A DNA stretch of 64,000 bases from Sepiola atlantica (taxonomy: Eukaryota > Mollusca > Cephalopoda > Sepiida > Sepiolidae): assembly GCA_963556195.1 (NCBI GenBank), contig OY744517.1, forward strand, positions 84,545,214-84,609,213, given 5' to 3'. Position numbers and translations under genes: made by a program. Positions 40,537 to 50,739 of the stretch are shown in pieces (position 1 is the stretch's first letter; the number at the start of each line of letters is the position of its first letter). Below the pieces are notes generated by a model. The model made no database searches and was not told where the DNA came from. It was given only the letters and a program-made list of their open reading frames with translations.

Positions 40537-43440
40537 CATAGTTCATCCCAAACAAGGCAGGCCGCCTCTGGAGACGTAAGGAGCTACTGGGAATAAGGGT
40601 GAAAGTCCTGGGTGTCATCCTAAGTTGGGAGCTGTGCAGCGAGATGTCTGTTTACATTAGTTTTAAATTTCTGCATGTCGGTACAGTTGGAGAAACAGAG
40701 AACAGGGAGGGAGTTCCAGAGGCCGGCAGCACAAGGAAATAAGCTATTGGAGTAGAAGGCTCTCCGGCATCTGGGGACCTCCACAGTGAATGGATCGGAC
40801 TTAGCTGATTGTCGGGTTGGTCTAGTGTATTTATGTCGAGGGGGCACGAGAGCAGCAAGTTCATCAGAGCACAATCCATTGAAGTACTTGTAAAACAGGC
40901 ACAAGGATGCAACATTGCAGCAATGGGACAGGGGCTGGAGCTTGTTGAATAGTGAGGGACCTATTAAATTTGCGACTCTTTTTTTAAACCTTGTATAAGA
41001 GGGAGAAACTAGTGGTTGGGGCACCAGCCAAGATGTGGCACCTATACTCCATGCCACATGTAGAGATATAGGATAATTTCAGGTGTGAGGAGTTAACTAG
41101 CACATTAGAGGGAGCCCACCTTCTTTGCAGCAGCCTTGGCAATGTCTTCAATGTATTTGTTCCAATTCATGTTGCGTGTCAATGTTAGGCCGAGGAGTTT
41201 GAACGTTGGACACTCAGGTAGGGTGTCATTTGCCATGGTAATCTGTGGTTGAAGAGGTTTCTTGTTATTATTGAAGGAAAGTAGCGTTGTCTTTGCGGCA
41301 TTAAATGTTACCATCCATTTATAACCCCATTCCTCGAAAGACTGGAGGCTACTTTCTAAGGATTACGCCATTGCCTCGGATATTTGCGCATCCGTTTTGC
41401 CCATATGATGAGAGTAGAGCAAATATACCCATCTCGGACACAATGTCATCAGGGAGGTCGTTTATAAAAATCAGGAACAATAAAGGTCCAAGGATTGATC
41501 CCTGGGGTACACCATCATTTATGTCATGTTGCTTGGATGAATGGCTATCGAGGACAACCTGGATCTTTCTTTTGGTTAGGAAGGATCTAATTATATTAAA
41601 TATTCGTCCAGTAATACCATATGAATTAATTTTTATGAGAAGCCCTTTATGGCATACCTTGTCAAAGGCTTTGAATATATCAAGCGCTGCCGACCTAGCT
41701 TCACCTGCCTTGTCCAGTGTATGATATATGGGTTCAGAGATGACCGTTAGGATGTTTGCAGTAGATTGTGTTTGCCTAAATCCATACTGACGGTCAGAAA
41801 GAAGTTTACCATTATCGAGGTGCCGGACTATCGCTAGATTGATTCAGGAGTCAAATATTTTAGCAAAGATAGGGAGTAGACTGATGGGGAAATAATTCTG
41901 TGGATCAGTTCTATCTCCAAAGTTCTTGAAGACTAGTACCGCAGAGGAAGGTTTCCAGCTATCAGGGAAGCAAGATTCAGTGAGGCATTTGGTGTAGAGT
42001 TTGGAGAGGACAGGGGCCAGTTCAACAGAGCATTTCTTTATTACTATTACTGGTATAAGATCAAGCCCACATGCTTTGGAGGTGTGAAGGTTTTTTATGA
42101 TGTTCTTGACCTGAGATGGGGTGATGACGAAGTTATCAAGTGTGGCTTCGGTCCGCAATGGGAATTTAGGGAAGGGGTTGTTTACTGAGTCCAAAGTGGA
42201 ATTTAAGGCATAACGCTGGGCAAGTAGTTCAGCCTTATCAGTTGACATGCAAACGACATAATTGTGGTTTGATAGCGGGGGGGAATTGTTGATTGTCCAT
42301 TGTTCACCACACTATTGTAGACTTTCCAGAAATCGCGAGTACCTAGTTTCTGTGGCTGAATGCGTTTTTTGGTTATCTCTGTATACCTTCTCTTTGCTTC
42401 ACCTATCACTACCTTACAATTATTTCCTGATGCTATAAATTTCTGTCTATTCGAAGTTGACTTATGGTTTCCGAATTGTCGTAATGCTTGGTGCCTCTGT
42501 GCAATAGCAGCTGCACATTCCTAGGTTAACCATTGAAGAGAGTAGGGTTTGCCGAATAATTTTTGCATAGGGACATATACTTCAATTTCTGCTTTGACCC
42601 AGTCGGCTAACTCATTTGCACACTGATCAGCAGGGAGTGAAATGGTTTTACTTCATGGGGCGTCATTGATGTGATCTCTGATGGAATCAAAATCAGCCTA
42701 CTCGTAGTATCTCGTCGTTTTGAGCAACGGCTCATCAGCTTTTGGACAGGTTTTTAGGGTGATATCAATCATTACCACAATGTGATCGGCGTTCCCTAGT
42801 GGGCTGTGGGGATTTGTCACACAAGCCTCGAGCAGTGAGGTCTAGAACAGGTCGAGAAGTGAGGCTTGCTGGTTCATATGATCAGGGAGGCGGGTCGGGA
42901 AAGCGACAGTCTGTGAGAGGGAGTGAGCTAAGGAGAAATTATATGTGGAGTTACCAGTTGCATCAGTATAGCTGGAGAATCCAAGCCACTTACATTAAAA
43001 TCACCAAATACATGTACTTGGGCACTCGAGTCAAGTGAGAGTGCTGTATCTATGCTTTCACAGACAGAGTTTAGCAGGTTACAGTCCTGGGTCGAAAGAG
43101 AATGGTAGAAGAAATATAAGTAATAACGCTGTGTTGTAAGGTTAATCTAAAGCACATGTAGGCTAGGTCATCTGATTCTAACCTATATTCTCTAGTCAAG
43201 GGAAGGGTGTTCCAAACATAGACTCCTAGCTAGTGTCAGAGTCTTTACGATAGAGTGGAAGGTAATCAGTCATGTCTAAATGGTGTGAGAATATTGAGGA
43301 TTTTAAGTTTGTTTCACTTAGTGCTAGAATATCCGGAGAGTTAACTAGGAGAAATATTTCTATGTCATTAATGTTGGTTCTAAGCCCTCGGATATTTGTG
43401 AATGCTAGCCTCATTTGATCCACACATTTGATCTGTACGT
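40537..43440 (-). mobile_element. Near-full-length jockey/CR1-like LINE, degenerate
   Basis: On the reverse strand, an apurinic endonuclease N-terminus begins near 43423 (MRLAFTNIRGLRTNINDIEIFL, DILALSETNL). The rest of the endonuclease is frame-broken. The region before RT (FWKVYNSVVNNG, 42330) is followed by RT: KNIIKNLHTSKACGLDLIPV, PVLSKLYTKCL, ALDIFKAFDKV, GVPQGSILGPLLFLIFINDLPDD. At 41413-41423 the FADD catalytic box is removed by a 14-nt deletion relative to the copy at 3671-5020. The C-terminal part (41314-40620) keeps YIEDIAKAAAKKVGSL and FYKYFNGLCSDELAALVPP. The 3' UTR ends near 40537. This is the most complete copy of the commonest LINE here, but it is dead. Confidence 0.92.
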
Positions 43441-43639
43441 TGTGAATTTTTCATGGAGTTATCGTACTAAAACACCAGCTCTCGCCAGATCACCAAAACT
43501 AATTTTCCTTTCTTAAATAAGACTTTCAGTAATTTCCTTCATTAATTTTATTTGTAGTATTCTCATTGATGCAAAAAAATAATCTGTAAATGGTTAAATA
43601 CATGTTCTATTCGTTGGACTGTCCAGATCACAGGATCCT
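43441..43639. other. Spacer upstream of LINE
   Basis: Includes whatever remains of the LINE 5' UTR (about 43441-43500). No clear boundary. Confidence 0.4.
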
Positions 43640-43915
43640 TATTTACTTGCCTCACTATGAGGGCAGAGTTAGAAGCAAGGTTGGCTTTTAATGCAGGGTA
43701 ATTCCAGCTCTCCCAAAAGAGGAGAACACCACTCCTTCCCATGGATAAATCTACTTACCCTTGAGCCTCACCTTATAATGCATAGTGTTTAGTAAGGAGG
43801 TATCAAGGACCATTTTTTGAGTTTTTGGTATAGCTTGACCGAGGATTGAACCCTGGTCTCCCGGCTCATTAGTGAACAATTGAACCATTATGCCAAATGG
43901 GCCGGTTCATATTTC
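43640..43915 (-). mobile_element. tRNA-derived SINE, reverse strand
   Basis: The reverse complement starts with a tRNA-like head: GGCCCATTTGGCATAATGGTT (A box) and CCAGGGTTCAATCC (B box, about 43850-43863). A body follows with GAGCTGGAATTA and TCTGCCCTCATAGTGAGGCAAG. The latter resembles CTGCCCTCGTGGCGCGGCAAG in reverse at 58985-59150, so the two belong to one family. Confidence 0.65.
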
Positions 43916-44397
43916 TTAATAGACCGTTAGTAAAGGCAGGAAGACTTAATCTTTATTACTGATTGGTAGAATAATTAAAATACTGATAGATCCTTGGACT
44001 CTAGTAATTGTAGACATATTTGAACCAAAAATATTTCAAAGCAATTTAAAAAATATTGATATTATGAAAATTTTTTGAAAATAGAGTTTACATCTGAAAT
44101 AATTGACTGATAAATTTATAATTTTTTTGGAGTTGCAGAAAACTTTTATAAGTGTTTATTAGTATCTTATTAATTGTTATTAGTATTTTTCACCGCAAAA
44201 AAATCATTTTATTCCAATAACTGCAAAAGATCTTCCTTTTCTTCCTCCATGTGTAAGACATCAAACGAAATTTTCATGAACAGAGTTTCTTTCCAAGAAT
44301 TTACCATTTGTGGAATACGTTGTCACAAGATTGTTTCTCTGAAGGCTATAACATGGTAATCATCAAATGCGATGCCAGTAAATGCTTGTCATAAAAC
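43916..44397. other. AT-rich spacer, no gene seen
   Basis: Nothing recognised. Confidence 0.4.
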
Positions 44398-44524
44398 GTC
44401 ATTTCATTCATTATTTCCAATCTTCTCATAATATTCATCATCATTCAACTGAAAGTCTATCCATCCCATTATCCGCGAGTGGCTTTTAACCTTGATAAGT
44501 AGTGACACATTCGTAAAAAAAGAT

Positions 44525-44525
<1 letters not shown>
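44398..44525 (+). mobile_element. LINE 3' tail (family L2), copy 1
   Basis: TCATTATTTCCAATCTTCTC, ATCATCATTCAACTGAAAGTC, CATCCCATTATCC and GAGTGGCTTTTAACCTTGAT also occur at 54470-54600 and, in reverse, at 51703-51860. In the 54.2-kb copy they follow LINE-like coding sequence, so this is the 3' end of a second LINE family. It runs straight into the (AC)n tract. Confidence 0.75.

Positions 44526-44596
<71 letters not shown>
44526..44596. repeat. (AC)n microsatellite
   Basis: About 35 uninterrupted AC dinucleotides, with CGCAC at the left edge. It sits at the LINE tail end. Confidence 0.95.
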
Positions 44597-44599
<3 letters not shown>

Positions 44600-45018
44600 C
44601 CTCAGCATTTGATCAAGCAAACAAGTAAATATACTTAAAGAATCTATCGTATATAAGAGCTATTTATTGAAATCTGGGATAAGCCTTTCAATATTTTAAT
44701 TCAAATCCACATTGCCTTATACATGAATGTGTCTGTGGTCTAGATATGTTTTATAGCAAGCAGAGAGGGAAAAAAATGTTGTTTTAAAAATATGAATATT
44801 TCAGATGTTGTTTTCTACCTTTGACAGATCATTCAGTCATCACGGAAAAGGTTTCAGTTTTTCGAGAGAAAGAAAAACATATCCCAAGTGTATATTACTT
44901 TAGTAGTAAGACGTTAATGGTAGCTTTTGCTAAGTACACCTTGATGGTTCCATTTTTTTCTAATTTTTTTTTTACTCATATCAGTGTTTCATATATCTAT
45001 ATCTATATCTATATATGT

Positions 45019-45066
<48 letters not shown>

Positions 45067-45150
45067 GTGCATGTGTGTGTATAATTTATCATTCTTCTTA
45101 TAATATATAACAAATAAATAAGTGTTATGCTATTATTTATTGTGTTTATT
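44597..45150. other. Spacer with (AT)n microsatellite
   Basis: TATATC units at 44990-45015 and (AT)n at about 45020-45064. Open Tyr/Ile-rich frames are artefacts. Confidence 0.6.
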
Positions 45151-45412
45151 TGAAGAGTTCGAATGCAAAACGCGATAAACGTCATTTTGAAAATCACGAA
45201 ACTGTCCATACAAAAAGTGTTACATTTCAACACTCGACGACTCCCCAAAACCATGTGTTACATAATATGATACCCAAAGAATTTCGTTTTGATTTCAATT
45301 AAAATCATAGTTAATTCGAAGTCTAGATTTATTTAATATATTCGTGTTTTTATTGTTTAAAGTCTCAATTTAAACGAATTGGATTTATCGCGTTTTGCGT
45401 TCGAACTCTTCA
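45151..45412. mobile_element. MITE with 28-bp terminal inverted repeats
   Basis: The left end GAAGAGTTCGAATGCAAAAC + GCGATAAA (45151-45178) and the right end TTTATCGCGTTTTGCGTTCG + AACTCTTC (45385-45412) are inverse with one mismatch. The 262-bp length and AT-rich interior without a frame suit a MITE. Flanks are both TTTATT-rich (possible duplication TTTATTGT), but the target site is not certain. Confidence 0.75.
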
Positions 45413-46254
45413 TTTATTGTCAGTATCTCTCTCTCTCTCTATATATATATATATAAAGCAAAGTTGTGTATGTGTTCAGCGGCATCACAGTTCAACGGTT
45501 GATTCAAGAGCAAAACTAACCGAAAATTTAGAATCAGCACCTTCGATCCGATGTCTTTATTCATGTCAGAAGTTATTGAACCTTTTTTACAAACTCATTG
45601 TTCGGAATTAAAAGTACATAAAAAATAACATCAGAAACAAATGTTCCGTCATTTTTAGTGTTCCCTTTCCAGTTTAATATTTTCCATTACTGACCGATCG
45701 AACAACATACATATGATAATCTAAACTTTTTCACTACCAGTAAAAAGTCATGGTAAGGTATATAAATAAGTCAAGAAAACAATTAACAAAAACTTTTTTA
45801 TTGGTTTTTAAACTCTTTACATACGAATTGTTTATACTTTTCATGTCAAATAAGTGTACATATTTGATGTATTGTTTACTTTGAAGAGAAAACATTTAAC
45901 TTTTTTTTCTTAAAAATGGATAAAAATATTTGATTGATTCATTCATTTTGTATGAAACAGATGATTCTATTGCTGGCATTGGTTTCCCCGAATTCTTTCT
46001 AGAAAGACATCATTTACTGTGAGAAAAATAAGTTCACTGTGTCATGGATTTTAGCTCTGTTTTTATACCTTCAACCGGAAGTGAGTAATTTGCATATATA
46101 TCGATTACAGATTATTTAAAAACATTTTTCTTTCTTCTGGGGAGTCTGTTTTTGAAAGTTCTGGCGACAGTTACATTTTGTGAGAGTTTCTTTGTTTTTT
46201 GAAGAGTTTCTTTGTTTTTTGAAGAGTTCCTGTGAACAAAGTCGGAATACTTTT
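45413..46254. other. Spacer with CT/AT microsatellite, no gene seen
   Basis: (CT)n then (AT)n at about 45426-45456. A small internal duplication GAGTTTCTTTGTTTTTTGAA occurs twice at about 46182 and 46203. Confidence 0.5.
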
Positions 46255-46447
46255 TTATTTGGTACTTGACTCTTTACAGAGTTGGGGTCGCGATTTAGCA
46301 ATATTTCGCAACGTTTTACACCCTAAGAAATTTTCGACAGTACTTACAGGAGGGACCATGTGAAGTGTTTCTTTGGAACGAACTGGATTCGAACTTGGCC
46401 CACCCGGGTTGTCAATCCACGTCGTTAACCACTGAGCCACCATCACC
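46255..46447 (-). mobile_element. tRNA-derived SINE (family O), reverse strand
   Basis: The reverse complement begins GGTGATGGTGGCTCAGTGGT (A box), then CCAAGTTCGAATCC (B box, about 46383-46396). The body shared with 17708-17925 includes CATGGTCCCTCCTGTAAGTAC and a stretch ending AGTCAAGTACC and an A-run. This is the best-preserved copy of the family here. Confidence 0.8.
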
Positions 46448-47255
46448 TTGATGAATCTTCACTAATCAAGGGAGGCGCGAGAGCGCTCTATCCTTTAATA
46501 GACTACACGAATGGCCCATGCTGGAAATCTCATTTCTTTGATCAATCATAACTCAAAGACCAATAAACCAAATTAGTTAAAACTTTGCACAAAAGTTTTA
46601 TTTAATAGGTTCTATAAGTGTGTAGAATTTCAGCATCATTAGTCAAGGCAACCCAGAGATCCATAAAGTTTAATCATGAAATCATGTTATCTGTGTGTAC
46701 GTACGTACGTGTGTGCCACCCTGTATCTCATCAACTATTTGATGGATTCAGATGATTTTTGGCAGAGATAGAGGTTCTAGGGTCTAGTTGATGGCATTTT
46801 AATTTCAGTTTACCATATACCTTAGTTTTCCAGAAAAGTCCAAAAAACCTTAAAAATGACCATTGTATTGAGGCATAGCCTTTACAAAAGTAGTGACATT
46901 CCATGAAAAATGCCAGTATACTGAAATCATATGCCCGTAATAGGGTTAAGATGAAAATTCATATACACTAAATGTACAAAAGCAAGGAAATTCCCAAATT
47001 TGTACACTTTTATTGTCATTAAGGGTATGCGAGCACAACAGGGCTATGTATTTTACTGGTAGGAATTTTTCTTCAGCGCACCTCACACACTTCATCCACT
47101 CATGCATAGAGATGTATACTGTATACCCTTAATGACAATAAAAGTGTAAAGATTTGGGAATTTCCTTGCTTTTGTACATTTAGTGTATATGAATTTTCAT
47201 CTTAACCCTATTAAGGGCATATGATTTCAGTATACTGGCATTTTTCATGGAATAT
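46448..47255 (-). mobile_element. Foldback element (family P), copy 2
   Basis: Reverse-oriented counterpart of 19484-20330: GAGAGCGCTCTATCC, GAAATCTCATTTCTTTGATC, CGTACGTACGT, GGTTCTAGGGTCTAGTTGATGG, and the hairpin 46908-47035 against 47120-47245. Similarity is high along ~800 bp. The two copies are 27 kb apart in opposite orientation. Confidence 0.85.
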
Positions 47256-47559
47256 ATTTTCACTTTAATAATTTTATTACAATATAGAAATTTTAGGAAG
47301 CCAAATAACGATGTGTTTTTTTCTTTAAAATAAATTATTCATTTACCTGAAAGACATGAACAAGGTTTCGACTTAATAAGTCATTTTCAAGTATTGTTTT
47401 ATTTCATATCTATGGATCTATATTTATTTTAGATAGATAATCGAACTATTTTAGATCTATGCAGAGGGTTAAAATAGATTATTAATTTTCTATCCTTACA
47501 TCTCATATTTAAGTAAGTTAAAAAAAAACAATATATTTTCGTTTGATTCGTGTTCGTGG
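47256..47559. other. AT-rich spacer with a hammerhead-like shard
   Basis: Reverse strand 47391-47365: CTTGAAAAT, a perfect 5-bp stem (GACTT, ATT, AAGTC), then GAAAC. It resembles the hammerhead-like cores with an extra base and has no stem I partner. No gene. Confidence 0.4.
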
Positions 47560-47640
47560 GGATAAGCATTCGCCTTGGGTTCCAATATTTTGTGCATTCT
47601 TTCAGGGTTCGAATCTCAAGGTAGACAATTGTTTTTTTGG
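47560..47640 (+). mobile_element. tRNA-like SINE head
   Basis: GTGGGGATAAGCATTCGCC (A-box/D-arm-like) at about 47567-47585 and AGGGTTCGAATCTC (B box) at about 47605-47618. A full tRNA fold is not seen. Confidence 0.5.
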
Positions 47641-48179
47641 TATAGCGTTTCTAGTTTTTTTTTGTTATAAAAATGGATGAAAAATATTTAATAGATGTTC
47701 TTAAGAAGAATTTAGAAACCTGTCATCAACAGGTACTTCAGATTGTATCTATATATACTAAATTATTTACAATATATATATATATATATATATAGTCTCG
47801 GAAGTTTCTCAACCATTAAAACTAAAAAAATAAAAAAAAATTTAATTTAAAAATTTTTTTAAAAAACAAAACCTTAAGTCCCAAGTCGTTCAGTGGAAAA
47901 TCACTCATGTAAGTCAATTTAGTTTTTACAGTTATTATATTAGTTTGCTTCTAACATTATTTAAGGGATCATCAGTTGTTTACCATGAAAAACTGTTTCG
48001 GGAATTTATATATATATATTGTGTTTAAGCGCATTAAATAACTCAGAAAAGGTTAATATGTATATAGTAAAATAAACAAAATAAAAATATATGTGCACAC
48101 ACTGAAGAGTGCACATGTGTGTATACAAATATATAGTCCTATAAATTTTACATATCTTTTTATGTTTATACCAGCAAAT
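47641..48179. other. AT-rich spacer
   Basis: The block at 47795-48005 is a diverged relative of 12337-12600 (AGTCT..GAAG, GGATCATCAG, GTTTACCATG, CTGTTTCGG). (AT)n at about 47774-47796. No gene. Confidence 0.5.
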
Positions 48180-48680
48180 ATATGATCCCTCCGATCTCAT
48201 ATTTTTGCTGGGATGATCATATGTTGAAGGAAAATATACTACACTGACCCCCCCAAAGGAGGAGGTAATGCCTGGGAGGATGATATCATGACAACAGAAC
48301 AGATAGTACACTACCCTCCTCCAAACGGAGAAGATAATCATTGAAGGATGGTATCATGAGGACCGAACATATACTATAATGCACCACAATAAAATGAGGT
48401 AATACTTGGGAAGATCGCCCCCATAAAAGGGGGAGGTAATGCCTGTGAATATAGTATAATAAAAACAGAACAGATACTACACTCCCCCACCAAAAAAAAC
48501 AAAACAAGGAGAAGTTAGTCCCTGTGAAGACGGTCTCATGACACCTAAACAGATATTACATTACCCCCTCACCCAAAGGAGGATGTAATACCTGGGAGGA
48601 TTACCCCACCCCCATAAAAGAGATGAGATAATTCATGGGAGGAGGGTCTTATGAAAACAGAACCGATACTACACTACACA
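48180..48680. repeat. Diverged tandem array, ~60-80-bp units
   Basis: The pattern CCCCC-AAAGGAGG-AGGTAATGCCTGGGAGGAT-...TCATGA.AACAGAACAGATA.TACA recurs about six times with irregular spacing and heavy drift (about 48245, 48310, 48415, 48480, 48565 and 48605). A single related unit occurs at about 17220-17275. Reverse-strand frames of 73-111 codons are artefacts. Confidence 0.7.
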
Positions 48681-49096
48681 TCCCGATTAAAAGATAATAG
48701 AATAGATTAATTTATTTATTATTCATTTATTTAATTCATTTAAAAATGCCTAGCCATGAAAAAAAACATTATTTTTATGGTTACTTGTTTTGGGGCTAAG
48801 ATCAAAGTGTAGTATCTGTTCTTAATATATTTTCTCAGCATCCCGGCGAACTCGGACGTTTTACTATCGATGAAAATATGATGATGAAAAATTACAACTG
48901 TATATTATAGAATATTAATTTATTAAAAGCTGTTTATATAATAAATATGCAAATTAGGAAGACCTAAATGTAGTTGAGGGCATTTGCAGTTTCCTATGTA
49001 TACTGTATTTCACAAATCTATGTTGCATAAGAGAATTAAATAAGCACAACCAGTTTTGATGTTAGGATAGATAGAAAAAAACTTTCGCATTTATTC

Positions 49097-49100
<4 letters not shown>
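48681..49100. other. AT-rich spacer
   Basis: The block at about 48807-48882 matches the one before the LINE at 3590-3640. No gene. Confidence 0.45.

Positions 49101-49178
<78 letters not shown>
49101..49178. repeat. (AT)n microsatellite
   Basis: About 39 AT units, uninterrupted. Confidence 0.95.
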
Positions 49179-49180
<2 letters not shown>

Positions 49181-49224
49181 CCGACTTGGCATTTACAAAG
49201 TTAAATTCCTCCTAACTTCCAAGC

Positions 49225-49392
49225 TAATTTGTGGTGGCCAACGGGTAAGTCTCTTGACTGCGAATCAGTGGCAATTTGTGATCGGAGTTCATGCCCGCCG
49301 ACCGTCGTGAATTAGCTTCCTGCACTGAAAATTGTGTAAGTATAAAACATCGATGTCTGTAGGTAATAAATTATTAATATTTATTTATAAAT

Positions 49393-49400
<8 letters not shown>
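49225..49400 (+). mobile_element. tRNA-like/hammerhead SINE (family H), copy D
   Basis: A box TGGCCAACGGGTAAGTC at about 49235, B-box-like GAGTTCATGCCC from 49285. The hammerhead starts at 49319, 32 nt after GTTC. The tail TTAATATTTATTTATAAATATT leads into (AT)n (49400-49460). All four parts are recognisable. Confidence 0.7.
49319..49363 (+). ncRNA. Hammerhead ribozyme, copy D (degraded core)
   Basis: Stem I CCTGCA (49319-49324) pairs with TGTAGG (49358-49363). Box 1 starts CTGA but is not followed by NGA. Box 2 is AAAA instead of GAAA (G12 lost). Stem III ACATC/GATGT (49347-49356) is perfect, and cleavage base C17 is present at 49357. Predicted inactive. The stem III sequence differs from copies A, B and E yet is still self-complementary. 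Confidence 0.6.

Positions 49401-49460
<60 letters not shown>
49400..49460. repeat. (AT)n microsatellite
   Basis: Tail of family H copy D; about 30 AT units. Confidence 0.95.
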
Positions 49461-49463
<3 letters not shown>

Positions 49464-49464
49464 T

Positions 49465-49600
49465 AGATAACATAGTTATCCACGGACACGTGTTTTACAA
49501 TTACTGCAGCTCATCAACGTGGCTGACTATGATGATGAGATGCAGTAACGGCGAAACACGTGCCCATGGATAACTATTTTATCTATAAGTAAATAAACAC

Positions 49601-49603
<3 letters not shown>
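49465..49603. mobile_element. Foldback pair of hammerhead-bearing repeats
   Basis: 49471-49516 (CATAGTTATCC, GGACACGTG, ATTACTGCAGCTCATCA) is the inverse of about 49534-49580 (TGATGAGATGCAGTAA, GAAACACGTGCCCATGG, ATAACTAT). The arms are about 45 bp and flanked by AT tracts on both sides, as if two copies of one short element sit head to head. Confidence 0.75.
49480..49522 (-). ncRNA. Hammerhead ribozyme motif, copy F (mutated), reverse strand
   Basis: Read on the reverse strand: stem I CCACG (49522-49518) pairs with CGTGG (49484-49480). Box 1 is TTGATGA (C3 to U). The stem II region GCTGCAGTAATTGT has little pairing. Box 2 is AAAA (G12 to A). Stem III ACAC/GTGT is palindromic and C17 is present. 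The opposite arm (49534-49570, forward) keeps GAAA but loses stem I. Predicted inactive. Confidence 0.5.

Positions 49604-49664
<61 letters not shown>
49604..49664. repeat. (AT)n microsatellite
   Basis: About 30 AT units following the foldback pair. Confidence 0.95.
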
Positions 49665-49670
<6 letters not shown>

Positions 49671-49894
49671 GTCCTTAAAAGTGGGGCGACATTGCGCATG
49701 CAGGGTAGGAAACTCCCCATTGATCAAGGCAGCAAATATTACCCGTACTACAATTATCACTAAAAACAATAACAACAAAAATAACGGCATACTGTAACCT
49801 AGCTTCAAACGTTCATTGAACCCTCTCGATTGTCTACTGTGTGTTGCCTATTTTCTTAAAGCACAAATAGAACTTAATTTCCCTTCTTTATGCG
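49665..49894. other. Spacer, no gene seen
   Basis: No supported feature. Confidence 0.4.
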
Positions 49895-50090
49895 GTAAAT
49901 TCCCGTGGTCGTGGGGTTAGAGTGCTTGCTAGCGAAGTCTAGGCTGATTCTGTAACTGGGTTCGTGCCCTCTGCCTATCTGAAATTATCATTTCCTATAC
50001 TGATGATAGCAAAAAGCTTGAAACGCCGGCGTCTGTAGGTAAAAATTATTTAATATTTATTCAATAAATATTGGTATATAGAGAGAGAGA
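49895..50090 (+). mobile_element. tRNA-like/hammerhead SINE (family H), copy E
   Basis: A-box region GTGGTCGTGGGGTTAGAGTG at about 49905, B box TGGGTTCGTGCCC at about 49957-49969. The hammerhead starts at 49994 (34 nt after GTTC). The tail TTTAATATTTATTCAATAAATATTGG is followed by a (GA)n/(GT)n tract rather than AT. This is the best-preserved tRNA-like head of the family. Confidence 0.75.
49994..50039 (+). ncRNA. Hammerhead ribozyme, copy E (complete core)
   Basis: Stem I CCTATA (49994-49999) pairs fully with TGTAGG (50034-50039). Box 1 CTGATGA (50000-50006). Stem II AGC/GCT around AAAAA, with a T-T mismatch at the position next to the core. Box 2 GAAA (50020-50023). Stem III ACGCC/GGCGT (50023-50032). 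C17 at 50033. Every conserved core base and the cleavage base are present. The loop-less palindromic stem III suggests it would work best as a dimer, as described for other minimal type-I hammerheads. The weak stem II is the main doubt. Confidence 0.75.
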
Positions 50091-50739
50091 GACAGAGAGA
50101 AAGAGAGAGAGTGTGTGTGTGTGGCAGACAAGTTGTCTCGATTTTAAACAACAGAAAAAGAACATTTGACGATTAAATAAAAAAATATATATTAAATGCC
50201 ATTTATATTTTGCTTGAGGTAATACCCCATCATGGTCTGGAGTGGAGAGTATCGTGCATTTGTTGTGGAAGAGTTTTTTTAAGAATGGTGAGTCCACCAT
50301 AACAACACAGCATTCTTTCTGAAAACATTTTGCCCTGCATCGTCATGATACCATATCAGATAAAAAAAACAATTTGTCGGTGGTTTCCACAGTGCAAAGT
50401 CACTTCCTGGTGTCCAATAGATGATTTCTGAGGTGGATAGTTTCATTATTTTTTCGAAGAGAAAGGTGTTAGAGTAACTGTTACATTGGATCGTTATTGA
50501 AACGTTCCTCAATCCTAAAGTCGTCAGAATGACGCATAGTTCCAACAAGATGGTGCTACATCACATACATCGCAACGTTCGCTCGTAATTCTCTATGTCA
50601 TCTTTACAGGTCATCTTGTTTCTTTGCGAGTGAACTGACAGAAAAACTGAAGTAAGCGAACTTTTGTAGAAGCTGTCCTTTTATATATATATTTTAAAAA
50701 GCGACGACTCGTCTTCTCAGGTGTCGGTTGATATATAAT
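50091..50739. other. Spacer, no gene seen
   Basis: GA and GT repeats at 50080-50125; nothing else recognised. Confidence 0.45.
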
